A DNA stretch of 64,000 nucleotides from Hyperoodon ampullatus (GCA_949752795.1 OX457061.1:45168338-45232337), one strand, 5' to 3'. Shown: positions 24,632 through 39,175, counted from the stretch's first letter. Notes: generated by a model not told the origin, from the sequence alone. A program made the numbers and translations.

Positions 24632-25480
24632 TGCAGCTTCTTTTTAATGATGCTTAAATGATTTTATCTCATGAAAATTGAGATTTTATATCTGTAAATG
24701 ATAATAGTTTAGAATAATTGAATATATAGACAATCAACTCCCTATGATTATAAGAAGTCAATGGACTCCCCAGCTTCTGCGTATGATTACTATTACTATT
24801 TTTAGTTTGCAGTGGAGTGGGAGGGCATGGTGGTAGCTGTGGTTTACTGGAAGCAATTTACTTTCCTGGGAAGTTAAATGATGTTCTTGTACCTATTTGT
24901 TGTTATTGGTATATATCTTTTAAATATTTCATATAAAAGACTGCTTTGTTGTTAAGTCTTCTTTGTGGAATCACAAAGCTGAGTATTCTAGAATAGATGC
25001 AACAGTATAGTTCCTGTTATTTAATTTAATTGATATATTTTAAATATATAATAAATTCAAAATAATTATGATGAGCTATTTATAGTGAGGGATAGAAAAC
25101 AATGTCCAAGACAAGTTCTTCCCTCAAGGTACTTATCATCTAATTTGAGAAAATAATGTCACACACACACATGGGGAAATCTAAATGGCATGCACATCCT
25201 TTGAAGAAAAAAGAGATTGCTGGAGCTTTAGGAGTGGGTTTAACCTCAGTCCTTGAAGGACTGGTAAGATTTAGGTAGGCAGAAAAAAGGAAAAGGGACT
25301 CCAGGTGAGAGCAAATTCTTCCACATTGTGATATAATATATATCACACCTGCAAGGTGCCTAGGGCAGGTATTCCCACCTACTGAATAGGACATTTTAAA
25401 CCAGAAAGCAACTTGAGAACTTACCAAGTTAGCTAATGTAAGACAGGGATTGGAAAATTGTAGTCAGCTGCCTGTTGGTT

Positions 25481-25637
25481 TTTTTAAACATCTTTATTGG
25501 AGTATAATTGCTTTACAATGGTGTGTTTCTGCTGTATAACAAAGTGAATCAGCTATACATATACATATATCCCCATATCTCCTCCCTCTTGCATCTCCCT
25601 CCCACCCTCCCTATCCCACCCCTCTAGGTGGTCATGA
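25481..25637 (-). mobile_element. L1 3' end, short
   Basis: About 150 bases of the L1 3' terminus in reverse orientation, beginning with a T-run and atctttattggagtataatt and ending near tctaggtggtcatgac, where it is truncated. Confidence 0.85.
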
Positions 25638-25954
25638 CCTACAAACTAAAAATGGTTTTTACAACTTTAAATTGTTATAATTTAAATGGTTATATAAAAA
25701 CCTCTATTATACCTTTGAGTTTTCCTCTTAGCTTGTGATCAAATACAAACTAAATCCTGCAGAGCCTAAACTACTTACAATCTGGCCCTTTAAGAAAAAG
25801 TGTGTCAACCACTGATTTAGGATCTTCATTATCAAATAAAACATTTTTGGATTATTATAATGAAATTAAGATATGGAATTATTACAATACACTTAAATAT
25901 GGATCATCCTGTAAATATAGTTTTGTATCTGTCTCTTTTCCATCTAAACTTATA

Positions 25955-26640
25955 CCATGTTCTTATTATTCATCATTTTTTCAAAAACATTATTTTGATG
26001 CTTGCTTGCTATTCCATTATAGACATTTGAGATAATTTATTTAAATATTATCCTATTGTTGAACATATAGAACGTACAGATTGCTTCTAATTTCACTCAT
26101 GAAAAATACAACAGTAAAAAAATCCTTGCACATAAATATTAACATCTTTTAAATTTAATTTATATAAAGCCCTAGAAGCAGAATTACTAGTTCAAAAGTC
26201 ACAAAATGAACAGCTTAAAGGATTTCAAATGAATATTGCTAAATTGCCCTCAGAAAGGCTGTATACTTTATTCTTCCAATAGTAATGTATGGAAGTGCCT
26301 ATTTTGCCACACCTTTGGAAACTCCAGTGCTCTCCTAAATATTTAGCCAACATTATATAGAGGGTGTCTTATTTTAATTTGTTTTGCTGATGATTCTTGA
26401 CATTTTTTTTTAATATTCTTAATGGCATTTTGCATTTCTTGATTTATATGTTATTTTGTGTGTGTGTATGTATGGATTTTTTGCCCCTTTTACTATTCAA
26501 GCATACATCTTATTTCATAGATTTGTACATATTCTTTAAAAATGTTCACGTATTAATGCTTGGTCTTTAAAATATTTTGTGGGTGTTTGTCCAAGTATAT
26601 CATTTTATGAAAAGTTTTTCAGTTAATTCTCTTGGGTTTT
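25955..26640 (-). mobile_element. Old L1ME-like 3' portion
   Basis: Antisense old L1 sequence: attccattatagacatttga, cctagaagcagaattactag, taaattgccctcagaaaggc. Diverged and without open frames. Confidence 0.6.
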
Positions 26641-27357
26641 CTTGATATACTGAATATATTTTAAGGTAGAATATATGATTATGTACAAAATATACATGCT
26701 TTTAAATGTCACAATGATAAAAACATAAAGTTCTTAAACTTGAAAATCTCCAGTTAAAGATAATATGTAAGACAATCATTCATCAATTCAGGAGAGTCAC
26801 ACACAAAGCTCTTTATGGAACTCATCTGCCCTAAGGAGGTGTTTAAGTTGTGACCCACTGACGTTCTAAAAGAAAGAAAGTGATTGTACTTTGTTACTTC
26901 CTGTGGAACTGTGTGTTTATTAGATACAGGGTCCAGGAATGGATCTGAATGGAAAAAAAAACCAAGCCATATTGAAGAGACATGAAATCAAACTACTTGG
27001 GTATTTTTCACTCATTTACCATAGATGTATTTACTGCAGATACATAGCACTACACTTGCAGATCACCCGGCTCATGAAATTCTGTTGGGTTTACAAAACT
27101 GATATGCTGCCCCCCCTCTTTGCTACTTCACAAATGTCATCCCTCTTTCTAGTTATACTTCCATCCATGATCTCTATCATTTATGCAGCAGTTGGTAGAC
27201 CGAGTAAACTTTTGAGTCCTACAAACTTTTATATGAGAAAAATTGAACAAAGTAAATAGAAAGGAAGACATAATAAATTTACTTCATTATAGCCTTGAAG
27301 CCTCATTTTAATTGAGGCCCAATTTGTTATTTATGTTTAAGCCCTATTACAGATGGA

Positions 27358-27359
<2 letters not shown>

Positions 27360-27398
<39 letters not shown>
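27360..27398. repeat. (TC)n microsatellite
   Basis: An uninterrupted TC run. Confidence 0.95.
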
Positions 27399-27401
<3 letters not shown>

Positions 27402-27933
27402 TTCCTTTTGTCTTTCATCTGTGAATATCTGGGTAAAGATTGTGGTTATGGTCCCGTCCCTTTGATCAGCTTGCTATACATATAAACTTACTAAAATATA
27501 ATAAAGAAAAAAGTGAATATGGGGTATTCTGGGGCTAATGATAAGTCACTGTTAGATTTTTACTACTGATTTTGTCTATGAGATAAAAGTAACACCCTTG
27601 GGTGAATGCAGAACAGACAAAAGGGTGATTCAGTTAGAACAATAGTTTTCCTGTGTTACCGATGGTGCTGGGCTTCCGTGAATGATAGACAGGTCAGCTC
27701 AATTCCCTAATTAGGAGATCATCTTCATTTCAGAAGGAGGCTGTGTCTCTAATTACACTGATATGCAACAGAGTCTCCAGAGAGAGCTTCAGAAGGATAG
27801 AAGGTTGCCAACAGGCAGAACTGAAGACACTTTTTTTTTCATTCTGGCTCGTTTCCAAAGGCCAAGATCACACTAATTAAAGCACAGAGGAAAGAATGAC
27901 CCCTGATTTAAGAGCTTATTTTGCTGCATTTTC

Positions 27934-28228
27934 CCTTTTTTTCTTAATTTATTTATTTAATTTTGGCTGCGTTGGGTCTTCGATACTGCATGCAGGCTTT
28001 CTCTAGTTGCGGCGAGCAGGGGCTACTCTTTGTTGTGGTGCACGGGCTTCTCACTGCGGTGGCTTCTCTTGTTGCGGAGCACGGGTTCTAGGCACGCGGG
28101 CTTCAGTAGTTGTGGCGCATGGGCTTTGTTGCACGACGGCATGTGGGATCTTCCTGGACCAGGGCTCAAACCCGTGTCCCCTGCATTGGCAGGCGGATTC
28201 TTAACCACTGTGACACCAGGGAAGTCCC
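27934..28228 (-). mobile_element. Cetacean SINE (long form)
   Basis: A reverse copy of about 290 bases with an extended body (ttggctgcgttgggtcttcg). The 13-base duplication ttgctgcattttc lies at 27921-27933 and 28229-28241. The longer body separates it from the 210-base copies. Confidence 0.93.
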
Positions 28229-29079
28229 TTGCTGCATTTTCAATTTCCTTCTGACATTGAGATTATAGGCTGTGTGTTTCCTGGTAACTATGACAACATC
28301 CCCATTTTTGTTGTTGTTGTTGTTGGCTGTCCTGGTACTCTCTTAGAGGATTATCTGCTTCAGGCTTCCTCAGTATCTTCCATTTATATTTTACTCCCAT
28401 GTCTTGAATAAAACATTCACTACAAACGTTCGATTCAAATGTGAATTCAAAACCAGTTACATTGCATTGTTTACTGCACCCAAGCCAGTACTTCAGTAGT
28501 TTAATTTATAGAGAGATGATCGAGTAGGTAAATATATGACAGGCACTTGGACATGCTGTTGTGTCATTGTTGTACCACAACTCTTGGAACAGTGGTACCT
28601 CTTGAGCAGAGCCTGGCTAATTTTAGCAGGATTTACTCAATGATGAGCGAAAAGAATGTTCTATTCTAAAAGTAATAGTGATGGGGACTTCTAATGGTGG
28701 TTGAATAATTTGAGAGAAACATGTTACGGCATTATAAAACCTGTCTCGACATTGCATTTCTTACATCAGCGAATTTATTTTCCTAGAAGAAAACGTGAAA
28801 CACCAGTCTTGTGCTCATGAAAACACTCAGTAGAAATCTGTGTCTGTATCCCGTGGGGCAATCATGAAGCTTTTATTTTAACATCTAGGTTCAGCCCAGA
28901 AGTGAATAAGAACAGTCATACAAAAACAGAGTCATGTCTGTTCATTTACTAACAGACTATCGGGAATGAGAGGCAGATTACTTTTTGTGTGAAGCAACAT
29001 GATTTCTAAGTAAAATGTTTAGGAAAAGACTCATTTCATTCTTGTGCAAGTAATATGAATCATTTGATTCATTGGAGAG

Positions 29080-29335
29080 GCAGGATTGGTTTAGAGTGTG
29101 GACTCTGGGGTCCAATTCCCTGGTCAAAACCCCAGCTCTTTTATTAGCCGTGTAACCTTGGATAAGGCACTTAAATCTCTCTGTGCTTTAGTTTCCTCAT
29201 CAGTAACATGATAATGAAAATAATCGCAGCCACCTTAGGATTGTTATAGGGTTTAAGTGAGTTAACCTAGGAAAAGATTTAGGGTCCTGGCACAAAGACA
29301 GTAGTCCATGTTAAGCATTATTATTTGTTTATAAT
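29080..29335 (+). mobile_element. MIR SINE
   Basis: A clear MIR: agagtgtggactctggggtc, then gtgtaaccttggataaggca, gtttcctcatcagtaacatg, and ggattgttatagggtttaag. Confidence 0.85.
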
Positions 29336-29446
29336 AATATTAAGTTTTTCTTTACTCCAAATAATAAGTACTATTCATTGGACATAAAAGTTCATGCTAC
29401 TGCTTTAAGGAAAGGTGGTTATTTCTTCTTTTAAAAAGGATTTTTT

Positions 29447-29809
29447 AAAACATTTTTATTGGAGTATAATTGCTTTACAGTGGTGTGTTAGTTTCTGGTT
29501 TATAACAAAGTGAATCAGTCATACATATACATCTGTTCCCATATCTCCTCCCTCTTGCATCTTCCTCCCTCCCACCCTCCCTATCCCACCCTTCTAGCTG
29601 GTCACAAACCACCGTGCTGATCTCCCTGTGCTATGCGACTGCTTCCCACTAGCTATCTATTTTACACTTGGTAGCGTATATATGTCCGTATATACACTAC
29701 ACTCTCTCACTCTGTCCCAACTTACCCTTCCCCCTCCCCGTGTCCTCAAGTCCATTCTCTAGTAGGTCTGCGTATTTATTCCTGTCTTGCTCCTAGGTTC
29801 TTCATGACC
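29447..29809 (-). mobile_element. L1 3' end with target-site duplication
   Basis: The 3' UTR of a cetartiodactyl L1 lies in reverse orientation (ttattggagtataattgctt on +). It is flanked by a 16-base duplication ttaaaaaggatttttt at 29431-29446 and 29810-29825. Confidence 0.9.
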
Positions 29810-30362
29810 TTAAAAAGGATTTTTTGAAAAGAAAGAAAAAATTTATTAGTATTACTCAGCTTGAGTAAACCCATTATGAAGAATTTTGAGTTTTCATTAT
29901 TAGTACATGGAAAACTTATTTCTTCAGTAGCACCAGTTTAATCACTCACTGGAACCCAGTGAGATCCCAGAATTTCAGTATTTATGGATATTACCATGAA
30001 ATTTAAGTAACTGTATGTTATTAATTTGAAATTAGAGAAAATTTGCATTTAAAGATGACAGAAATGAGAGTTTTGTGTATGTATAATGTGTCTTAACATT
30101 GAAAGGCATAGATGTCTTACTAGATACATGTGCTCTCACCATTATGGGAACTTGGAGAATTATTTTAGAGAAAGTCTGTGGAAGCTTCTTCTTGCCGCTG
30201 TTAACGTTAAGAAGCACCTTCCATGGTATGCTATGTGAAATGTTCAAAATCTCTAACCTGGGTCATCTTTGATAGTGTGCACAGACCACATATACTATCT
30301 GGGTCTGTCTTCTGGGGAGCAAAGATGATAATACTTAGGATTTAAATTTGAAACTTACTTTG

Positions 30363-30565
30363 GGGCTTCCCTGGTGGCACAGTGGTTGAGGGTCCACCTG
30401 CTGATGCAGGGGACACGGGTTCGTGCCCCAGTCCAGGAGGATCCCACATGCCGCAGAGCGGCTGGGCCCGTGAGCCATGGCCGCTGAGCCTGTGAGTCCA
30501 GAGCCTGTGTTCCACAACGGGAGAGGCCACAACAGTGAGAGGCCCGCGTACCACAAAAAAAAAAC
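30363..30565 (+). mobile_element. Cetacean SINE (short form)
   Basis: Full-length with a short A-tail. Duplication aacttactttg at 30352-30362 and 30566-30576. Confidence 0.94.
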
Positions 30566-31099
30566 AACTTACTTTGCTTTTAATGTTGGCATGGCCACAT
30601 CTCTATGGGACTATCTTATGTTTCTGTTTATGCTCTTCCGAGATTGATGACTACCCCGTTTATACAATGGTTCTGGGGAAGTGGAAACATGTTTGCTCCA
30701 GGCCTACTCCTTCACTTTGTTACTATTCTCCCCTCTCGCCTGTCTTCCTACAGTCCTCCAGTTTTTGTATTGAAACCTAGTAACTAGCCTAACAGAAGAG
30801 TTTGAAATGGACAGAAGAATTAATGCTTTTGGAAGGCATACATATAATATTGAACATGGATTTTGTTAAGTCAGAATTATTATTTTTAGGAAATCCAACC
30901 AGAAGACCAATTTAAAAATGTTTCTTAATAGAGATTTTTGATGTTTCTGTCAATAGACTTGTTTTCAAGAATCTGTTTCTTAGAAGTATAATTTGTTTAT
31001 ATTGGTGGAATCACTGAGAATGATTCTCTGGCATCAGTTTTTTTTAATCATCATTTCACAGGTGAAACTAATATGCGGCCAAACTGTGAACCATTTTTC

Positions 31100-31268
31100 C
31101 AGTCAGTGGTTTTCAGATTTTATGTGCATCAGGATCACCTGGAAGACTTGTTCACTTGGTGAGCACCACCCATGGAGTTGCTGATTCATAGATCAGGGGT
31201 GAAGTTCTAACAATTTCCCAGGTGATGCTAATGCTGCTTGTCTGGGAACCGTCCTTTGAGAACTAGTG
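31100..31268 (+). mobile_element. MER5A-like hAT element
   Basis: Contains atcaggatcacctggaagac, cccaggtgatgctaatgctg and a terminal ctttgagaactagtg, as in MER5A. Confidence 0.8.
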
Positions 31269-32926
31269 ATTTAGTTTTACAGAGAGCCCTTGTTCTGAAA
31301 GAGGCTCTTTGACTCCCAGGATCTAGGTAAACGTTTGCTTAAGGTTGTCAAAATTCCATGCCCGCCATTTTGGCAAATTCTGGGGTGGGACTTATGCTCT
31401 TGTGTTCCCTCCTGTCTTCTCTTGCCTCTTGGGTTCCTGCTCCCTCTCACACGGTCAATATTAACTCAGCCTTTGCTAGTTCATATGTGAGCAAAATAAA
31501 CTCCAGTAAAAATGTTTCAGGGAACCCTAGGAAGGGCTTACAACACTTTCACAAGTCCTTCCACTGGTTCCCCAGTAGCCTGCACCTCGCCGGCTCCAGC
31601 CTCTCTCCATTCTTCTGCCTTCTCTCTCTCCTCTCCACTGTCTTCCTTATTCACCTGTCAGGAAGAAGAAAAATCCATCCTTATCTATGAAAAGTGGCAG
31701 AACTATCACATTAGTTATTCCACAGATTCTTTTCTCCTGCAAGGTTTCCATGGCCTCTCAAATAGCAGAAAATATATTAGTTCCTTTGTACTTCAGAATT
31801 CATAAAAAAGTTCAGAAAAAATATTTGGAAAAACTTAAATGAAATAGCTTTCAGTTATTTTGGCCTCTGTCCTTGGAACATCATTTACTAGAATTATACA
31901 AGCTAAGGAAATAAAAACATTTCAGAAATTACCAGAGTTGAAGTTACCATTTCAAGTGTTCCATATTTCAAGAATTATTTTATTAGTCCTAGTGAAATCT
32001 GAGCTCTTTGAATGAAATTTAAGATTTTTGTAATAATCTTTCATGAAATGGGGGAATCCATAGAACAAATGGGGAATACAAATACTTCTATATGGGGCCC
32101 TGGAACTTTTTAGGTTTCAAAACAAACAAAATATTGGAATAGTCTGTGGAAATTCCTTTTGCCAATTGTAAATATCTTATAAAAATTAACTAATAATTTG
32201 TTTATTACTGGAAGACATGAATTGAGAGCGTAAAAGACATAATGAAATCTACATTGTTTTTAAAAATCATCTCTAAAGGCATGGCATTCTCAACAGATGT
32301 GTTGGTGGGTAAGAATTCTATCTCACTGTATGGTACAAATGTGACCTCTTACTTTTTTTTTTAAAGCTAACTTTTCATTTTATTCACTCATCTTCTATAA
32401 CATTAAAGACTTGAAAATTAAGGAATACATGTAATAACATTAGAAATCCTGATTCTGTATTTCCAATTGCTACATTAGTAAAAAAAAAAATGAGCGTCCT
32501 AGTTCATTGCTAAGCTGAGGCTCTTGGCTCTTGGTGAAAGAACCTTATATGAATATCTCATCCTTTGAATTCTAAATTATATAATGCTTTCCAGAAGAAT
32601 AGGAACGGCTTTAGAATTTTATAGATCTCTTTCTGACTGACCTAGTTTGTCTCATTTTGTACTTCAGGGAATAGGAGCTTTAATCATTTTTTGGTCTTAA
32701 AAAAGGCATTTTACAGAATTGGGAACGACTTTCAAGCCACACAGAGATGCACATTTCTCCATTATTTTGGATAAGTATAAATGTATCTCTGATCTAACAA
32801 TGCACACACTGCATTCCCTAGAGCTAAGAGTAATTTTTTTTAGCTTATACTGATTTTTTAATAACTATAGAATCAAATATTTGGCTGTTACGTTAAACTA
32901 GTCCCTGCACTCATCAGATCTCTGTT

Positions 32927-35900
32927 CTTTTTTTTTTTTTCCAATTCATCCACCCTCCCCTTCCCCCTTTGTGTTCACCAGTCTGTTCTCTCTGTCTGCA
33001 TCTCTATTCCTGCCCTGGAACTAGGTTCATTTGTACCATTTTTCTAGATTCCACATGCGTTAATATACGATATGTGTTTTGCGTTAATATTGTGTATGAT
33101 ATTCTACATGTGTTAATGTACGATATTTGTTTTTCTGGCTTACTTCACTCTGTGTGACAGACTCTAGGTCCATCCACATCTCTACAAATGACCGAATTTC
33201 ATTCCTTTTTATGGCTAAGTAATATTCCACTGTATATATGTACCATATCCTCTTTATCCATTCAACAGTCGATAGACACTTAGGTTGTTTCCAGGTCCTG
33301 GCTATTGTAAATAGTGCTGCAATGAACATTGTGGTACATGTCTCTTTTTGAATTATGGTTTTCTCAGGGTATATGCCCAGTAGTGGGATTGCTGGGTCAT
33401 ATGGTAGTTCTGTTTTTAGTTTTTTAAGGAACCTCCATACTGTTCTCTATAGGGGTTGTATCAGTTTACATTCCCACCAGCAGTGCGAGAGGGTTCCCTT
33501 TTCTCCACACCCTCTCCAGCATTTATTGTTCGTAGATTTTTGGTGATGCCATTCTGACCAGTGTGAGGTGATACCTCATTGTAGTTTTGATTTGCATTTC
33601 TCTAATAATTAGTGATGTTGGGCATATTTTCATGTGCCTCTTGGCCATGTGTATGTCTTCTTTGGAGAAATGTCTATTTAAGTCTTCTGCCCATTTTTTG
33701 ATTGGGTTTTTTTTTTTAATACTGGGCTGCATGAGCTGTTTGTATATTCTGGAGATTAATCCTTTGTCTGTTGCTTCGTTTGCAAATAATTTCTCCCATT
33801 CTGAGGGTTGTCTTTTCATCTTATTTATGGTTTCCTTTGCTATGCAAAAGCTTTTAACTTTAATCAGGTCCCATTTGTTTATTTTTGTTTTTATTCTCAT
33901 TACTCTAGGAGGGGGGTCAAAAAAGATCTTGCTGTGATTTATGTCAAAGAGTGTTTTTCCTCTAAGAGTTTTATAGTGTCCGGTCTTACATTTAGGCCTT
34001 TAATCCATTTTGAGTTTATTTTTGTGTATGGTGTTAGCTAGCGTTCTAATTTCATTCTTTTACATGTAGCTGTCCAGTTTTCCTAGCATCACTTATTGAA
34101 GAGACTATCTTTTCTCCATTGTATGTTCTTGCCTCCTTTGTCATAGATTAGGTGGCCATAGGTGTGTGGGTTTATCTCTGGGCTTTCTATCATGTACCAT
34201 TGATCTATATTTCTGTTTTTGCGCCAATACCATACTATCTTGATTATTGTAGCTTTGTAGTATAGTCTGAAGTCAGGGAGCCTGATTCTTCCAACTCCAT
34301 TTTTCTTTCTCAAGATTGCTTTGGCTATTCGAGGTCTTTTGTGTTTCCATACAAATTGTAAAATCTTGTTCTAATTCTGGGAAGAATGCCATTGGTAATT
34401 TGATAGGGATTGCATTGAATCTGTAGATTGCTTTGGGTAGTATTGTCATTTTCACAATATTGATTCTTCCAATCCAAGAACATGGTATATCTCTCTATCT
34501 GTTTATGTCATCTTTGATTTTTTTTCATCAGTGTTTTATAGTTTTCTGAGTACAGGTCTTTTGTCTCCTTAGGTAGGTTTATTCCTGAGTATTTTATTCT
34601 TTTTGTTGCGATGGTAAATGGGATTGTTCCCTTAATTTCTCTTTCTTATCATTTGTTATTAGTGTATAGGAATGCAGGAGATTTCTGTGCATTAATTTTT
34701 TATCCTACAACTTTACCAGATTCATTGATCAGCCTAGTAGTTTTCTGGTGGCATCTTTAGGATTTTCTATGTATAGTATCATGACATGTGTAAACACTGA
34801 CAGTTTTACTTCTTCTTTTCCAATTTGTATTCCATTTATATCTTTTTCTTCTCTGATCGCCAAGGCTAAGACTTCTAAAACTATGTTGAATAATCATGGC
34901 AAGAGTGGATATCCTTGTCTTGTTCCTGATCTTAGAGAAGTGTTTTCAGCTTTCACCACTGAGAATGATGTTTGCTGTGGGTTTGTCATATATGGCCTTT
35001 ATTATGTTGAGGTAGATTCCCTCTATGCCCATTTTCTGGAGAGTTTTTATCATAAATGAGTGTTGACTTTTGTCAAAAGTTTTTTCTGCATCTATTGAGA
35101 CGATCATATGGTTTTTATTCTTTAATTTGTTAATATTCTTTAGTTTGTATCACCTTGATTGATCTGTATATATTGAAAATCCTTGCATCCCTGGGATAAA
35201 TGCCACTTGATCATGGTGTATGATCCTTTTAATGTGTTGTTGGATTCTGTTTGCTAGTATTTTGTTGAGGATTTTTGCATCTATGTTCATCAGTGATATT
35301 GGTCTGTAATTTTCTTTTTTGTAATACCTTTGTCTGGTTTTGGTATCAGCATGATAGTGGCCTCGTAAAACAAGTTTGGGAGTATTCCTCCCTCAGCAAT
35401 TTTTTGGAAGAGTTTGAGAAGGATAAATGTTAGCTCTTCTCTAAATGTTTGATAGAATTTGCCTGTGAAGCCATCTGGTCCTGGACTTTTGTTTGTTGGA
35501 AGATTTATAATTACAATTTCAAATTCATTACTTGTGATTGGTCTCTTTATATTTTCTAATTCTTCCTGGGTCAGTCTTGGAAAGTTGTACCTTTCCAAGA
35601 ATTTGTCCATTTCTCCCAGGTTGTCTATTTTATTGGCATAGAGTTGTTTGTAGTAGTCTTTTATGATCCTTTGTATTTCTGCGGTGTCAGCTGTAATTTC
35701 TCCTTTTTCATTTCTAATTTTATTGGTTTGAGTCCTCTCCCTTTTTTTCTTAATGAGTCTGGCTAAAGGTTATCAATTTTGTTTATCTTCTCACAGAACC
35801 AACTTTTAGTTTTATTGATCTTTGCTATTGTTTTCTTCATTTATTTCTGCTCTGATCTTTATGATTCCTTTCCTTCTACTAACTTCGAGGGGTTTTGTTG

Positions 35901-36434
35901 TTCTTCTTCTTCTTTCTCTAGTTGCTTTAGGTGTAAGGTTAGATTGTTTATTTGAGATTTTTCTTGTTTCTTGAGGTGCGATTGAATTGCTATAAACTTC
36001 CCTCTTAGAACTGTTTTTGCTGCGTCCCACAGGTTTTGGGTTGTTGTGTTTTCACTGTCATTTGTTTCTATGTATTTTTAATTTCCTCTTTGATTTCTTC
36101 AGTGATCTCTTGGTTATTCAGCAATGCACTGTTTAGCCTCCATGTGTTTGTGTTTTTTACAGGTTTTTTTTCCTGTAATTGATTTCTAATCTCATAGCGT
36201 TGTGTTGGAAAAGATGCTTGATATGATTTCAATTTTCCTAAATTTTCCGAGACTTGATTTATGACCCAAGATGTGACCTATCCTGGAGAATGTTCTGTGT
36301 GCACTTGAGAAGAAAGTGTATTCTGCCACTTTTGGGTGGAATGTCCTATAAATATCGATTAAATCTATCTGGTCTATTGTGTCATTTAAAGCTTGTGTTT
36401 CGTTATTTATTTTCTGTCTGGATGATCTGACCAC
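32927..36434 (-). mobile_element. 5'-truncated L1 retrotransposon, about 3.5 kb, with broken ORF2
   Basis: A T-run at 32927 marks the poly-A end of a minus-strand L1. Reading leftwards from 36434, the minus strand encodes pieces of L1 ORF2 in shifting frames. The clearest is at 35290-35610, with the reverse-transcriptase signature [15 protein letters not shown]. Further pieces at 34089-34313, 33523-33900 and 33084-33329 represent the rest of RT and the C-terminal region ending in the usual cattle/whale L1 tail. Frame changes and stops show it is dead. The endonuclease half and ORF1 are missing, so the copy is 5'-truncated. Confidence 0.9.
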
Positions 36435-36914
36435 TGGTTTAAGGAGGGTGTTTTAGTCATATCACTCAATCTGAGATTTAGTTTTCTTGTCTCTGAAATT
36501 TGGAAACCTACCTCATGAAGGATGTTTAAAGGATTAAATATGATTGCATGGTGGCAAAATAGGAAAAGGATCCTGGGCAGAGGGAACAGCATAGAGGAAG
36601 TATGGAGTCTTAACATGAGTGCTTAAAGTTTGGGAGACAGTATAGCTGGAGGCAGGGCACATGTGCAGCAGGTATGGGGATAGAAATGGGCTCCTATGGA
36701 GATACTTAAAAGGGAGGCCTAATCTCTTTTTGGAAAGTCAAGGAAATGATACCTAAGCTAAGGTCTAAAGCAGAGAGGGAGGATATCTGGTCAATATGGT
36801 AGACTGAGCTGAAGTGACAAATATCCCATCCCACTTCAAATATACAGTGATGTAGAAAAAAAATACAACAAGAAGGGTGTGATATGAAGCCAAACTCAAA
36901 GCAAGGAAGCTATG

Positions 36915-37200
36915 GTAGATTAAAGATGGTGACAAATTCTTTACTACTACCCATCTTGTTGAGAGGTGGTGACTGTTTACTCTCCCCTTGAGCTGGGTTG
37001 CCTTGGTGACTAGCTTGACCAGTGGAAGATGGCTGAACTAACAGTCTGGGACTTATGAGGCTAGGTTGTAAGAAGTCTTGTAAGTCTTGTAAGAAGCTTT
37101 GGCCCAAAACTCTTTGAAGAGTTCTTGGAGTCCTGAGGCACCATGTAAGAAGCCCAACTATCTTGAGGGAAAGACCATGCGAAGAAGCCCTGAGACTATA
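36915..37200 (+). mobile_element. MLT1-like LTR fragment
   Basis: Contains tgggttgccttggtgactag and gaccagtggaagatggctga, then agaagccctgagactatatg, which recalls MLT1. It ends at the start of an old L1 fragment. Confidence 0.45.
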
Positions 37201-37204
37201 TGGA

Positions 37205-39175
37205 AAGTGACAGTTGGATTAAAATTTGAAAATTCATCAATATAATTTACCACATTAACAGAATAAGGGAGGAGGGAAAAGCCATGATCATCTAAATAAA
37301 TGCTGGAAGCATCTAACAAAATACAAAATCCACCCATGATAAATATTCTCAGCAATGTAGGAATAGAAGAGAACTTCCTAAACCAAATAAAAGGCTTCTA
37401 CAAAAAAACCTATAGTTAGCATCACAATTAATGGTGAAAGACTGAATGATTTCCCTCTGTGATTAGGAACAAAGCAGGCAATCTGTTCTTATCACTGTAA
37501 TTCTATATTGTACTAGAAGTCTAAACCAGTGCAATAAAGCAGGAAAAAGAAATAAAAGACATACAGATTAGAGATGAAGAAGTAAAACTATCCTTTTTTT
37601 CCCCACAGATGACATGACTGTGTATGAGAAAATCCTAAGAATTACACCAAACAGTCACTAGACCTAACAAGTGAGTTTAGCAAGGTCTCAGGATATAAGT
37701 TCATCATAATACCAAAACCAATTGAATTTTTATATGTTGGCAACAAATAAACAAGAGATATATCATGTTCACTGATAGGTAGACTTAATATTAAGATAAC
37801 AATTCTGCCAAAATTGATCTATAAGATTCAACACAATCATAGTGCCAGGATATATTTTTGTATAAATTGAAAAACTGATCCTAAAATTTATATGGAAATA
37901 CCTAGGACCAGGAATATCCAAAACAATTTTGAAAAAGAGTATCAAAGTTGGAGTATAACAAAGTTATACTACAGTACTTGATTTTGAGACTTATTAAAGC
38001 AATGTAATCAAGACCATATGGTGTTGGTAAAAGGATAGATGTACAAATCAACAGGACAGAATAGAGAGTCCAGAAATAGACCCACACATATATGGTCATT
38101 TGATTTCTGATAAAGGCCATTCAATGGGAGAGGACAGTTTTTTTTTAAGTAGTGCTAGAAGAACTGGCTATCCATATAGAACAAAATAAACTTCAACTTT
38201 TAACTCACCCAATACACAAAATTCACTCAAAATGGATTATAGATGCAACAGTAAATGATAAATCTATATTTCTAAAACACATAAAGAATATCTTTGCAGC
38301 TCTGGGTAGATGAAGATTTTTTAGGTGGTCACAAAAGTATAAACCATAAAATAAAACACTGACAAGTTGGATTTCATCAAAACGAAAACCATCTGCTCTT
38401 CAAAAGACACCATTAAGAAATTGAAGAGGCAAAGGAGAGAATGGGAGAAAAATTTCAAAGTACATATACATGACAGAGGACTTGTTTGCAGAATAGATGA
38501 AGAATGCCTACAACTTAATTAGATGGCAACCCAATAAATAATGGGCACATGACTTGAATAGAGATTTCCTTAAAGAAGATACAAGAATGGCTGATAAGCA
38601 TATGAAAAGTTGTACAACGTCATTAGTCATCAGAGAAATGCAAATTAAAACCACAATGGGATATGAGCACATATCCATTAGAATTGCTAAAATTAAAAAG
38701 ACGTACTACCAAGGGTTGGCAAGAATATGGAGCAACTAAGTAACTAGAACTCTCTTACACTGCTGATAGGAATGTAAAACCAATCACCTTGAAAAGCACT
38801 TAGTTGCTTGTAGAGCTAAACATATACCTACCATGTGATCCAACCATCTCACTACCAGGAATTTACCCAAGAGAAATGGACACCTGTTCCTTCACACAGA
38901 CTTGTACAAGAATAGTTATAGCAGCGTTATTCACAATAGTCAAAGTCTGGACATACCCCAAAAGCCAATCAACAAAGTGATGGATAAACACACTGTGGTA
39001 TATGTATATATAATGTACTCCTATTCATTACTGGAAAGGAATGAATTACTGAGATATACAACAATATAAATTAATCTAAAAATTATTATGCTGAGCAAAA
39101 GAAGCCATGCATGTTAGAGTACAGGCTATACGATTCTATTTACATGAAACTCTAGAAAAGACACAATTAATCACA
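37205..39175 (+). mobile_element. Old L1M-type ORF2 fragment
   Basis: Plus-strand decayed L1 ORF2. Landmarks include the block near 37240-37330, agatttccttaaagaagata near 38565, and cattcacaatagtcaaagt near 38930. Stops and frameshifts are frequent. It ends near gattctatttacatgaaa. Confidence 0.75.

Larger units (their letters stand above)
22300..32926. other. Repeat-rich intergenic region, no gene seen
   Basis: Apart from the listed SINE, L1, LTR-like, MIR and MER5 elements, stretches such as 22300-23280, 24640-25470, 26640-27900, 28250-29070, 29830-30350 and 31270-32920 show no coding or structural signal. Confidence 0.5.

Noticed and set aside
35290..35610. Reverse-transcriptase-like frame as a possible independent gene
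   Set aside because: It is one piece of a truncated, frameshifted L1 with the same orientation and order as standard ORF2.
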